Shown here: piece after piece, positions 52,173 through 61,116 of the stretch
Layout of the letters: every line of letters starts with the position of its first letter
Position numbering within the stretch: the first letter of the stretch is position 1
Source of the DNA: an uncultured Proteiniphilum sp.
GTDB lineage: Bacteria > Bacteroidota > Bacteroidia > Bacteroidales > Dysgonomonadaceae
DNA length: 64,000 bases
NCBI GenBank assembly: GCA_927407015.1
Contig: CAKMJT010000010.1
Span: 16,328 to 80,327, forward strand
Direction: 5' to 3'
Program-made: the position numbers and the translations under genes
The notes under the pieces: model-generated
What the model saw: only the letters and a program-made list of their open reading frames with translations
Told to the model about the DNA's origin: nothing
Databases searched by the model: none

Positions 52173-54263
52173 TCAATATTTTCCGGGGGTAATTACCTTG
52201 TTGATGGTCACATTTACCTTGGATGGATCTGCAAGCTGCACCCAGAGGTTGTACAACTCGATGGCCCAGACCACCGCACCTTCGCAATTACCCTTGAGAT
52301 AGGTATAAACCTGGTAGGTGCCATCACCGGTAACGGTGGCACCGCCATAATTGGCCCCTCCCCAATAACTGGGATCCCAACTGGCATCGGCATAGCTCAG
52401 CTCGGTTCGATAACTCGCCGATGCATCCTCCACGAGATTTCCATCAATTCCACTGATGGTAAAGTCGACCAGCATCATGCCATTGAATTTCAGGCTTGTG
52501 TTGTAGGCACCCGGAGCTGCAGCACCGGAACTGCCGTACTCATTGTAAATCTCAATACGGCCGTCTACGCCGTTTCCATCTTTGTTGCCAAAGCTTACAA
52601 TAGACTGATTCACTGCCTGCTCCACATCGGCATCGAGTTTGATGGCATTTACTTCCACGCCCACCTTCGACCAATCGTCGATATCGGCACCGAGACCGGC
52701 GATATCCACACAGAATACGATGGCGCCATTCGCCTGCGATGCTACTTCCATCCAAACGGTGTAGGTGCCGTCACCGGTGACCATGGCTTCATATTTACCC
52801 ATGGAAAGGCTGGACCAGTAGCTCACGCCCCAGCTTGGATCCGAGTACTCGAGGCCAGCCACGTAGGAGCCTGTCGCATCACTCTTCAGATTGTCGGTAA
52901 TGCCCGTAAGGGTAAATGAAACAACCATGTTCCTGGCAAATTTGATGGAAGAAGGATCGATAGGTGGGTTGGCGGCGGTTGCACCATATTCGTTGTAAAT
53001 CTCGATGCGTAGCCGGCCATTGCTTTCTAAATCTCCAAAGACCAGATTCCCCGACTCCGGATTCACCTCCGCGTAGGCTCGTACGGCACGAAGTGCAAGG
53101 CCGAGACTGCGCCTGGAGTAGCCGGTTTTTGCGGATGAACTGTTAAATGTCAATGTATTGGCATAGTCACTATGCACAGAGCTTACATTGCCGCTCCAGT
53201 AATAACCCGCGGCGTCGGCAATCGTTGCTTCACCGTTGCGATAACCTGTTGCCGGAAGGAATATGCTGTTCCCGTTATTTGCCGTGAAGCGCATGCCCTC
53301 CACACCGTCTACTGTTGTCCATTGGTGCGTGGTATTATTCACCAGCTCCGCTATTTGGGCATGGGTAGGCATCTGGCTTTTCATGGGTGAATCACCATCC
53401 AGATCGAGATTATAAATCAGATCATTGACACTCCCTGCAATATCGGAAGCGGTATAATCTTCCAGTTTTGTAGAGGTCATCATCGCAGTCTGGTCCCCAT
53501 AACCGAACAGCGTACCAGCTTCTGACTCACTGTCAGCGCCGATGTTGGTTTGAGCCCACATGACGCTCAGCCCCAGATCCACATACCCCATCTGCTGTGT
53601 GAGGGTTGTCACTGTCTTGGTTTCACCATACACATATCCATCCCCAATCTTTGCAAATGCGGCATAATAGTAAGTGGTTCCCGGCAATAAACCGCCCACC
53701 TCAGCCAGCTCACGGGTGATACCGGAAGTGATATCGTCGGCCGAGAGAGCGAGTTTTACGCCCGTTTCAAATGATCCTAGACCATCGGTGCCGGTGATAT
53801 CGGCCGAGAAAATTGCTTTACTGCTTGTGATCTCCTCCGCCTCTTTTGTCGTAACAATTACATTAGTGGCCACAAACGATTTGATTTCGCCAAATTTGGT
53901 TACTTTATCCTGGAGGGTCACATAAGTGGCATAATAATAGGTTGTACCCGTAGTAAGTCCGGTAATCGTGGTAACCACATTCCCGTTTTCATCCACGCTG
54001 CCACTTCTCTTGCTGCCTGCAGTGGTAGGATCGGCGGCGGTTCCATAGTAAGCACCCACTTCGTAGGAGCCGGGGGAGACCAACGTAAGGTCTTTTACCG
54101 TGCCTGTAACTTCGGCAGCGATGGCAGTCACACTGGCAGTACCCGTAGTGATCTCAGAAACAATCTCCCCTGATCTGCTGAGATAATCCTCTTCCACATC
54201 ACACGAAGTGGCAAACAGACCGGCTGCCAACAAAAGAACACCTGATATATATCTTATTTTCAT
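52173..54263 (-). CDS. Surface lipoprotein with Fn3-like, FISUMP-like and duplicated unknown modules
   Basis: A 696-residue lipoprotein (Cys21 after LFATS, followed by DVEED, an LES-like signal). Two fibronectin-like repeats at about 30-220 each end with TTYYYA. A FISUMP-like segment at about 225-398 starts YVDLGLSVMWAQTNIG, includes LPATGYRNG and ends LGLALRAVR. Two tandem modules of about 140 residues (402-544, 552-693) share RIEIYNEYG, FTxxGI, SYW and VTGDGTY. I read it as a glycan-binding protein of the SusE/F or SGBP type; the binding site is not known. The ATG at 54263 fits the lipoprotein signal and carries the AATCGTATGAAA context; an ATG at 54284 is also in frame. Confidence 0.82.
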   Translation of the reverse strand: MKIRYISGVLLLAAGLFATSCDVEEDYLSRSGEIVSEITTGTASVTAIAAEVTGTVKDLTLVSPGSYEVGAYYGTAADPTTAGSKRSGSVDENGNVVTTITGLTTGTTYYYATYVTLQDKVTKFGEIKSFVATNVIVTTKEAEEITSSKAIFSADITGTDGLGSFETGVKLALSADDITSGITRELAEVGGLLPGTTYYYAAFAKIGDGYVYGETKTVTTLTQQMGYVDLGLSVMWAQTNIGADSESEAGTLFGYGDQTAMMTSTKLEDYTASDIAGSVNDLIYNLDLDGDSPMKSQMPTHAQIAELVNNTTHQWTTVDGVEGMRFTANNGNSIFLPATGYRNGEATIADAAGYYWSGNVSSVHSDYANTLTFNSSSAKTGYSRRSLGLALRAVRAYAEVNPESGNLVFGDLESNGRLRIEIYNEYGATAANPPIDPSSIKFARNMVVSFTLTGITDNLKSDATGSYVAGLEYSDPSWGVSYWSSLSMGKYEAMVTGDGTYTVWMEVASQANGAIVFCVDIAGLGADIDDWSKVGVEVNAIKLDADVEQAVNQSIVSFGNKDGNGVDGRIEIYNEYGSSGAAAPGAYNTSLKFNGMMLVDFTISGIDGNLVEDASASYRTELSYADASWDPSYWGGANYGGATVTGDGTYQVYTYLKGNCEGAVVWAIELYNLWVQLADPSKVNVTINKVITPGKY
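52182..53056 (-). repeat. Tandem duplicated coding module in the 696-aa lipoprotein
   Basis: Two copies, about 53056-52630 and 52605-52182. Shared landmarks in the same order are RIEIYNEYG, a strand ending FT(L/I)(T/S)GI, NL..DA..SY, L.Y.D.SW..SYW, VTGDGTY and (W/P)SKV.V. The copies differ throughout otherwise, so this is an old duplication. Confidence 0.8.
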
Positions 54264-54318
54264 ACGATTATCTATTTTATACATTAAAAATTATCCACTA
54301 CACAGCAATGCTGCCCCC

Positions 54319-56094
54319 TTATTCCACAATGAAAGGAGTGCCGTTATCCATCTTGACCGTAATCGTAACTGCGATGCTTGAAGTAAATGCATACTTCGGC
54401 GCATCACCGGCAGTAGCTCCCCAGGGATTGAGAATATAACGCCGGGCAGTGGTATCATCATCGCCTACAACGCGGTCTATAGCGGTGTCATCAAATGGAA
54501 TGGTTGAGCCGTCTACCTTGATATCTTTGATGGCTACATCCATATTCGGGTGATCTTTCAATATTTTCTGGATATCCAGATAGATACCATAGGGTGCATC
54601 ACTCGCTCCGTTGATCACGAAAGTATAATCACCATCCCCGGAGATAAATTGAGGATCCGCTTCAATGAAGGACCAGTTGACATCAAAGAAACTCATGGTT
54701 GCCTTGTACGATTTAACCGAACCGGCAGTCTGCGCCACAAAATGATATCCCATGTACTGGTAGAGATTTCCCTGATCATCAAGCTCCTTGCTCGCCAGCC
54801 AGAGATCGGTCAATCCTCCGGTAAAATCACTGGTCTCATACGACATGATACGCAGTGTTCGGTCTGGATTGCTTTTAAACAGCGCTCTGCCATCAGTAGA
54901 GAGAACGATCCCGGGAAGGGCTTCGCTAAAGGTGTAAATACCCTCATTGCTCAGGGTATATTTCCCTTTGTATTCCACGCCGGCGATATCTGTAAGGGTG
55001 TAATCACCCGTACCGCTATTGAGCAGCAGTGTCACCTCCTCCACGCCGCTCCGGGCAGATATGTTTGCAATCCCCTTCTGTGAGCCGTCGAGGTTGCACC
55101 AGTCGAATGGCGTATCGCCGGAGAGTTTGTAGGTGGTCACCAGGTTGGTCTTGGGTTCTACATAGTCCCTCCAGTCATCGGGTAGTGTGGGGAAGACCTC
55201 TTGTGCCGGTGCTTCGTAATTGTCGGCATATTCCTTACTCACGTAGTTCCAGATGATCCACCAGGGATCCTCGCCTGAGGTGTCTTTTTCACGCAGGATA
55301 CCGATTCTCAATTGGTTTTGGGTCATCGTGAGAATCTTCAGGTCTTTTTTCCAATTGCTGGTCATCTTGCTCCATCCGGCAGTATGGAGCAGATCCACAT
55401 CGGTGAAAGTGATGGTATGTACATCGGTGTTCAGCATAAAAGAACCATTTTTCTCACCCACACCACCGGAGGAACGGTCGTCTACCGATACATTGGCGCC
55501 ATTGATCAGGTCGAAGGTCATGCTGCTTTCCCAGATGGGGTTTTCTCCTTCCGCGATCGTAAATCCGGCAGCCGGTTCCCAGTTGGGGGACCAGTTATTC
55601 CATTCAACGGTTCCCCCCGGGTCGGCATAAGAGATTTCTCCGGGAGCCAGGCCATACTGCCCGTTGTCGGGGATCCATGTTTTGGAAGCACCCACCCCGT
55701 CGGTCAACAAAGTCCATAGCTCGTTGGTAACGAAACCGGCATAAAATTCCTGGATGGTAAATGTGGCCGGTTCACCATACACTACTCCTCCGCGGGTCTG
55801 CACACCAAATCTCACTGTATAAACCCCGTCGAAAGGAATCTGTAATGTTACTTTCTTTGCCTGGCTCCGTCCCTGGGGATGCTCCCAAAGAGCGGTGTAG
55901 CTATCATCCATTTTACTTTCCAGATACACAATATTGGGATTACCGGAATCGTGCGTAATGGTATATGCCAACCCTTCCACCAGGTCGTCCGGTGTGACAT
56001 CCTTTTCGCCCAAATCATACTGCTCGGGTGAACAAGCGTAAAATAGCATCAGTACGCTTGCAATAAATAGGTATATTGATGTTTTTAGTTTCAT
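54319..56094 (-). CDS. Surface lipoprotein, SusE/SGBP-like, unknown fold
   Basis: A 591-residue lipoprotein (Cys21 after LFYA, then SPEQYD). An N-terminal Ig-like domain (residues 35-115: VEGLAYTITHDSGNPNIVYLES, then FDGVYTVRFGVQTRGGVVYGEPATF) resembles the PKD-like starts of SusE-type proteins. The central part holds many aromatic residues (WNNWSPNWEP, DPWWIIWNYVS, WCNLDGS). The last 130 residues (from SYKATMSFFDVNW, with ISGDGDYT, IKDIKVDG and LNPWGATAGDAP) repeat the landmarks of the C-terminal modules in the next lipoprotein, in shifted order. It lies right after SusD, the usual place of a second glycan-binding protein. Function is inferred. Confidence 0.8.
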   Translation of the reverse strand: MKLKTSIYLFIASVLMLFYACSPEQYDLGEKDVTPDDLVEGLAYTITHDSGNPNIVYLESKMDDSYTALWEHPQGRSQAKKVTLQIPFDGVYTVRFGVQTRGGVVYGEPATFTIQEFYAGFVTNELWTLLTDGVGASKTWIPDNGQYGLAPGEISYADPGGTVEWNNWSPNWEPAAGFTIAEGENPIWESSMTFDLINGANVSVDDRSSGGVGEKNGSFMLNTDVHTITFTDVDLLHTAGWSKMTSNWKKDLKILTMTQNQLRIGILREKDTSGEDPWWIIWNYVSKEYADNYEAPAQEVFPTLPDDWRDYVEPKTNLVTTYKLSGDTPFDWCNLDGSQKGIANISARSGVEEVTLLLNSGTGDYTLTDIAGVEYKGKYTLSNEGIYTFSEALPGIVLSTDGRALFKSNPDRTLRIMSYETSDFTGGLTDLWLASKELDDQGNLYQYMGYHFVAQTAGSVKSYKATMSFFDVNWSFIEADPQFISGDGDYTFVINGASDAPYGIYLDIQKILKDHPNMDVAIKDIKVDGSTIPFDDTAIDRVVGDDDTTARRYILNPWGATAGDAPKYAFTSSIAVTITVKMDNGTPFIVE

Positions 56095-56128
56095 AATCTT
56101 TCCTGCATTAATTGTTGATTACTGGTGA

Positions 56129-57802
56129 TTACCACCCCGGGTTTTGTACCAGGGTGCCGTTAGCCAGCGTGATCTGATTATATGGAATCTGACAAAGTCC
56201 TTTTGTCGCACGGAGACGGTCGCCCCTGATGGAAACCATATCCGGAGATCCTCCGCTGAACACGGAGAAATCACCGGCAAGTTTATTGGCCGCATGATCT
56301 ATGCCCTGGCGGAGCAGATCCCAATAGTTGATGCTCTCGAATGCAAATTCCAGACGGCGTTCCTGCATGATAAGCTCTTTTGTTGCCGGCAGTGCCGCGT
56401 AACCGGAAGAAAGTACACCGTTGGAGGTGTATGCGCGTTTGCGGACAGCGTCGAAATAACCCTGTGCACCGGAGCTTCCCAGTTCGGCCGCCATCAGCAG
56501 TACATCGGCATAGCGGATAATCACATAATCCTGGTGGTTGGAAGTCTGGAAATCACCCGAACCATCAGCTTTCGCTGCGGAAGTGCCATCGGAAAAGCAA
56601 AGCGGAGCATATTTTTTTACGGCATAACCGGTATATTCACGTTGGTCTTTGTAACTGGCTTCAAAGTCGTCCAGTCCGGACACCCCTTCACCTGTCATGT
56701 CGATGATGGAAGCGCTGCGGCGAGCATCACCGGTTTTGAATTCGCTGACGAATGCGGGATTCACTGTCAGGGCTCCCCAGCCTTTCCCATAGGGGGGTGC
56801 ATTCAGGTTACGCATACCGACCATTACCTGCCAACGGTTGCCGTCGTTGTTTCCATTATAGTCTTGCGAACTGGTAAACTTCATGGCAAGGATGGTTTCG
56901 CTGTTACCGTCACCGGCATACGTCCCCAGCAAGGTTTCCATATCGCCGATTTCGGCCACACCGGCCGAAGAGGCGGGCCACAGGTTCTTGAATTCACTCA
57001 CCAGGCTGTATTCATTGGAAGAGATAATCTCTTCGAGCGCAGCCAGGGCTTCCGCTTTGGTTGCGCCCGCCGGCTCGGTACCGTAATAACCGGTATAAAA
57101 AAGATAGGCGCGTGCAAATAGTGCCGCTGCTGCATACCGGGTGATATGGCCGTCGTTGGCCGGGGCATCTGCCTTGGGATACGCATCCGCAGGGATGTGC
57201 TGCATGGCATACTTGAGATCTGCAAAGATCAGCGCAAAGACGTCGGCAGGATCGGCTTGTGGTCGGTTTTCATTCACCGGTGCGTCAAACAAAGGGATAT
57301 TGCCCCATAGGCGAACCATATCAAAATAGAGCAGGGCACGGATTGTACGGCACTCGCCCATATAGGTGTCCCGCATACTGTTTGTCTCGTTCCAGCTGAT
57401 TTGCTCTTCGCGTGATATCAGTTCATTGCAGCGATAGACAGCCGCATAATAGTTCCTCCAATCGTTTTCATACATATTCAGGTCGGCCGGCGATTGGGAG
57501 ATGTCGAAGCGGTCGATAGCCTGAAAGCCTCGTCCGTCGGCATTGCCTGTACCACCGAAACACTCGTAGCTCATGATTTCGGCGCCCTGATAGAAGCCTA
57601 TCTGCATGGCAGAAGAGGTTTGACGCCACCCATCGTAACAACCGATCAGAGCACGCCAGACATCTTTTTCGTTCTTATAGGAAGTACCGGTAGTGGATTC
57701 CGTTTTGGACTCGACGTCCAGAAAGCTTTCAGAGCAGGAAATCATCCCCATCATCAGGGAGAAGAGAGCTACTGCTACTAAATTGGTTTTTATCTTGTTC
57801 AT
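56129..57802 (-). CDS. SusD family outer-membrane nutrient-binding lipoprotein
   Basis: A 557-residue lipoprotein with lipobox MISC (Cys23) followed by SESFLDVE. Typical SusD features are the TPR-like helical core (YAAVYRCNELISREEQI, YMGECRTIRALLYFDMVRLWGNIPLFDAPV) and the C-terminal RRLEFAFESINYWDLLRQGIDHA with IPYNQITLANGTLVQNPGW at the end. SusD proteins sit as a lid on the SusC pore and bind the polysaccharide. It starts 18 bp after susC and is the second partner of the import pair. Confidence 0.96.
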   Translation of the reverse strand: MNKIKTNLVAVALFSLMMGMISCSESFLDVESKTESTTGTSYKNEKDVWRALIGCYDGWRQTSSAMQIGFYQGAEIMSYECFGGTGNADGRGFQAIDRFDISQSPADLNMYENDWRNYYAAVYRCNELISREEQISWNETNSMRDTYMGECRTIRALLYFDMVRLWGNIPLFDAPVNENRPQADPADVFALIFADLKYAMQHIPADAYPKADAPANDGHITRYAAAALFARAYLFYTGYYGTEPAGATKAEALAALEEIISSNEYSLVSEFKNLWPASSAGVAEIGDMETLLGTYAGDGNSETILAMKFTSSQDYNGNNDGNRWQVMVGMRNLNAPPYGKGWGALTVNPAFVSEFKTGDARRSASIIDMTGEGVSGLDDFEASYKDQREYTGYAVKKYAPLCFSDGTSAAKADGSGDFQTSNHQDYVIIRYADVLLMAAELGSSGAQGYFDAVRKRAYTSNGVLSSGYAALPATKELIMQERRLEFAFESINYWDLLRQGIDHAANKLAGDFSVFSGGSPDMVSIRGDRLRATKGLCQIPYNQITLANGTLVQNPGW

Positions 57803-57820
57803 ATTTTATGCATTAGTGAT

Positions 57821-60800
57821 TTAGAATGTAAGATTTACACCGAAAAGAACCGTTCGCGGGCGAGGATAGTATCCAACATCAATGCCCGACACCCAGCCAT
57901 CGGTACCATAACCGATTTCCGGGTCCATCCCTTCATACCTGGTAAATGTAAAGGCGTTTTGCACCTGCGCATACAGGCGTGCCTGACTGATGAACTTGTG
58001 CTTCACAAATCGGGAGAAGTCATAACCCAGGGTGATGTTGGTGATGCGCAGATAGTCGCCCTCCTGAATGAAAAGATCGGAGAATTGCCAGTTGATGTTC
58101 TGCTCGGTCACGCGGGGGATTCTGTTGCTTGTACCTTCACCGGTCCAGCGTTGAAGTATGGCAGTGGTATAGTTGGCATACTTGTTGGTGAAATTCCTGT
58201 AGGACTGCACGATCTCCTGTCCTGCAGCACCGCTTGCCTGAACGGAGAAGTCGAATCCTTTGTAGCCGAGACCAAGATTGAAACCATAGGTGAAATCGGG
58301 CATCCCGTTGCCGAGGTTCACCCTGTCGTTGTCGTCGATGACACCATCCTGGTTTACATCGATGTATTTCACATCACCCGACTTCACATCATTTTGGAGA
58401 ACACCGTTCCCGGCAGCGATCCAATCAGTGATCTCCTGTTCATTCTGGAAAAGGCCATGTGTCTTGTACCCCCAGAAGTAACCTATCGGTTTGCCATTTT
58501 CCGCACGATAAAACTCGGGTGTATTGTCATACAACTGATTGGTTTGTCCGTGGATGATCCCGTCTTCAGTTGGTATCTCACCTACCTTATTCCTGTTATA
58601 GGCACCGTTTATACCGATGTTATAACTAAAGTTGTTATTCAGCCGGTCGTTCCAGTTCAATGCCAGTTCCACACCGCTGTTCATCACACTTCCCCCGTTG
58701 ATATAAGGGGCTCCCGCGCCCACTGTCGCCAAAATAGGCGCCTGCACCAGCCAGTCTTTGGTATCTTTCTGATAGAAATCGAGATTCACCCCGAGACGGG
58801 TACGGAACAGATAGGCATCCAGACCGATGTTGGTCTGCTCGGAGGTTTCCCAGGTTACCTTTTCGTTGGCCAGGCGGTTGGGATAGGCACCCCAGTTGGT
58901 TGCCAGCTGCTTCGCCGCTTCGGCATCGTTATAACCACCTGTACCGAACAAATAGTGTGTATTGGTATTTTTCATCGGCGCCAGATACTGATAGTTGGCA
59001 ATATTCTGGTTTCCCACTTGTCCCCAGCTGACGCGTAGTTTCAAAAAATTGATCCATGCGGGGGCATCTTGCATAAATGATTCGTTGGTGAGTGTCCATC
59101 CGGCTGAAACAGAGGGGAAGTACCCGAAACGATTTCCCCTGGCAAAACGGGAGGAGCCGTCGGCACGCAGCGTGGCATTGACCATATAAGTCTCCTTCAG
59201 GTTCCACCCAAAACGGCCAAAGTAAGAGATACTACGGGCATCATCATGCGGGCTGCCCGATGCACTCAGCCCATCGGTGCTGGAAGAAGCAGTTCCATTG
59301 TTGATATAGGCGTACTTCCAGGTATCGAAACCCTCTTTCAATATGCCATTGCCAGCACCCAGATAAGTACCTTGGTAGCGATAGGCTTCCATACCGAGCA
59401 ACGCGTTGAAAGCATGATCGTTCACCGTCCAGTCATAGGTAGCAGTGTTTGTCCAGGTCATGCCGAGCCCGCGATTCATATTCTGCGATACACTGGTACG
59501 GGTATCGTTGTAGCTGTAGATACTGAAGTGATAGAGCGGCGTAAAACTACGGTACTCACTCGAATTGTATACTGCACCAAACAGCGTGCGCAATTTCAGC
59601 CCCTTCACCGGTTCAATCTCGGCATAGAGGTTACTGTTTAATGTTGCTGCCTTGTTATCATTGTTGGTGTTGGTCATCATAAGACCATAGGGGTTCCCTT
59701 CACCGTTATACCAGTCGCTGTTGCTGGTATCGTTATATGGTGACTCATAAGGGTTGTTGTCACTATAGACCGGCGCTAACGGTGATATCCCAAAAGCGCC
59801 TCTCAACGAGTTGTTGTACTGATTGCCTACACTGATGCCGTTATTTATCCTGTAGATGAAGCTCACCTGCTCGCCTACCTTCAGAAAGCCGTTAAACAGT
59901 TTATGTTCTGAGTTGACACGGAAATTATACCGTTCGTAGTTGGAAACATCGGCACCTCCCACTACCCCTTCCTGACCCATGTAACCCAAAGAGATGGCAT
60001 AGGTGGAAGCAGCCGATCCGCCGGTCACACCCAGCGCATAACTTTCGGTTACGGCATTGTCTGTAAACATCGTCTCCACCCAATCGGTATCATATACCCG
60101 GCCGTTAGCATCGTAGATCGACTGGAAACCACTCCAGTTAAAAGCTGCATTCCCACTGTTCAGTGCCTGTTCGTCCATGATGGTCATATACTGGGTTGCA
60201 TTCAGCATGTCCGCCTTGCGGGCCACGTTCTGCACACCATAATAGGCATCGAAGTTCACCTGGGCCTTCCCTTCCCGGCCGCTTTTGGTGGTGATCAACA
60301 CCACCCCGTTGGCAGCCTGTGCTCCGTAAATGGCTGCTGAAGCGGCATCTTTCAACACGTCGATGCTCTCGATGTCGGAGGGGTTCAACGTAGATATGTC
60401 TCCACCAATTCCGTCGATCAGGTAGAGCGGGCTGTGGTTCCCAATGGTACCCAGACCGCGTATCACCACTTTCATCCCTGAGCCTGGTTGTCCGGAGGTA
60501 GAGGTGATGTTTACCCCGGGTGTTTTCCCCTGAAGGGCTTGCAAGGGGCTGATGGTATTCATTTTGGCCAGCTCATCGCCTTTCACCTGCACGGTTGCTC
60601 CGGTAGATAATTTCTTGGCTTGTACACCGTAGCCAATCACCACCAACTCTTCGAGCACTTCGGTGTCTTCAGCCAGGCTTACATTGATTACATTTTCCTG
60701 TACGATCACTTCCTGTGTCACAAATCCAACATAGGAGAAGATAAGCGTCTGCCCCTGATTTGCCTGGATAGCATAGCGTCCATCTATATCGGTTACAGTA

Positions 60801-61003
60801 CCGTTAGTAGTTCCCTTTATAAACACAGTTACACCAACCAGTGGTTCATTGTCGGTTGCCGAAACCACTCTGCCCGCCACGGTATTGGTCTGCAAAGGTT
60901 CTGCATTGAGTGTCATCGGTCTCCAAAGGATCAGTGACAACCCGATTAAGAAACAGTATAAATAACCACTATTTATACTTCGTTTTAAATTCATGTTTAT
61001 CAT
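57821..61003 (-). CDS. SusC family TonB-dependent outer-membrane transporter
   Basis: A 1060-residue protein. The signal peptide is followed by a carboxypeptidase-regulatory-like domain (residues 42-118: VAGRVVSATDNEPLVGVTVFIKGT) and ELVVIGYGVQAKK before the plug. The plug domain shows LSTGATVQVKGDEL, PGVNITSTSGQPGSGMKVVIRGLGTI, PLYLIDGI and DIESIDVLKDAASAAIYG. The rest is a 22-strand barrel ending in aromatic residues (PRTVLFGVNLTF). With SusD it imports oligosaccharides, energised by TonB. A start at ATG 60994 is also possible. The 113 bp upstream hold no clear promoter. Confidence 0.97.
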   Translation of the reverse strand: MINMNLKRSINSGYLYCFLIGLSLILWRPMTLNAEPLQTNTVAGRVVSATDNEPLVGVTVFIKGTTNGTVTDIDGRYAIQANQGQTLIFSYVGFVTQEVIVQENVINVSLAEDTEVLEELVVIGYGVQAKKLSTGATVQVKGDELAKMNTISPLQALQGKTPGVNITSTSGQPGSGMKVVIRGLGTIGNHSPLYLIDGIGGDISTLNPSDIESIDVLKDAASAAIYGAQAANGVVLITTKSGREGKAQVNFDAYYGVQNVARKADMLNATQYMTIMDEQALNSGNAAFNWSGFQSIYDANGRVYDTDWVETMFTDNAVTESYALGVTGGSAASTYAISLGYMGQEGVVGGADVSNYERYNFRVNSEHKLFNGFLKVGEQVSFIYRINNGISVGNQYNNSLRGAFGISPLAPVYSDNNPYESPYNDTSNSDWYNGEGNPYGLMMTNTNNDNKAATLNSNLYAEIEPVKGLKLRTLFGAVYNSSEYRSFTPLYHFSIYSYNDTRTSVSQNMNRGLGMTWTNTATYDWTVNDHAFNALLGMEAYRYQGTYLGAGNGILKEGFDTWKYAYINNGTASSSTDGLSASGSPHDDARSISYFGRFGWNLKETYMVNATLRADGSSRFARGNRFGYFPSVSAGWTLTNESFMQDAPAWINFLKLRVSWGQVGNQNIANYQYLAPMKNTNTHYLFGTGGYNDAEAAKQLATNWGAYPNRLANEKVTWETSEQTNIGLDAYLFRTRLGVNLDFYQKDTKDWLVQAPILATVGAGAPYINGGSVMNSGVELALNWNDRLNNNFSYNIGINGAYNRNKVGEIPTEDGIIHGQTNQLYDNTPEFYRAENGKPIGYFWGYKTHGLFQNEQEITDWIAAGNGVLQNDVKSGDVKYIDVNQDGVIDDNDRVNLGNGMPDFTYGFNLGLGYKGFDFSVQASGAAGQEIVQSYRNFTNKYANYTTAILQRWTGEGTSNRIPRVTEQNINWQFSDLFIQEGDYLRITNITLGYDFSRFVKHKFISQARLYAQVQNAFTFTRYEGMDPEIGYGTDGWVSGIDVGYYPRPRTVLFGVNLTF

Positions 61004-61116
61004 ACTTACACAATTAATAGTTTAATATTCAATGTATTAGTCGTTAGGCCCTTTCGGCTCAACAAATCAATCAATAAAACAATACCTGTTAGACCGCTGT
61101 TGGTTGGTTTCAGGCT

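Noticed and set aside
57959..59038. 359-codon plus-strand open frame opposite susC
   Set aside because: It mirrors the SusC reading frame and has no start signals or recognisable domain.
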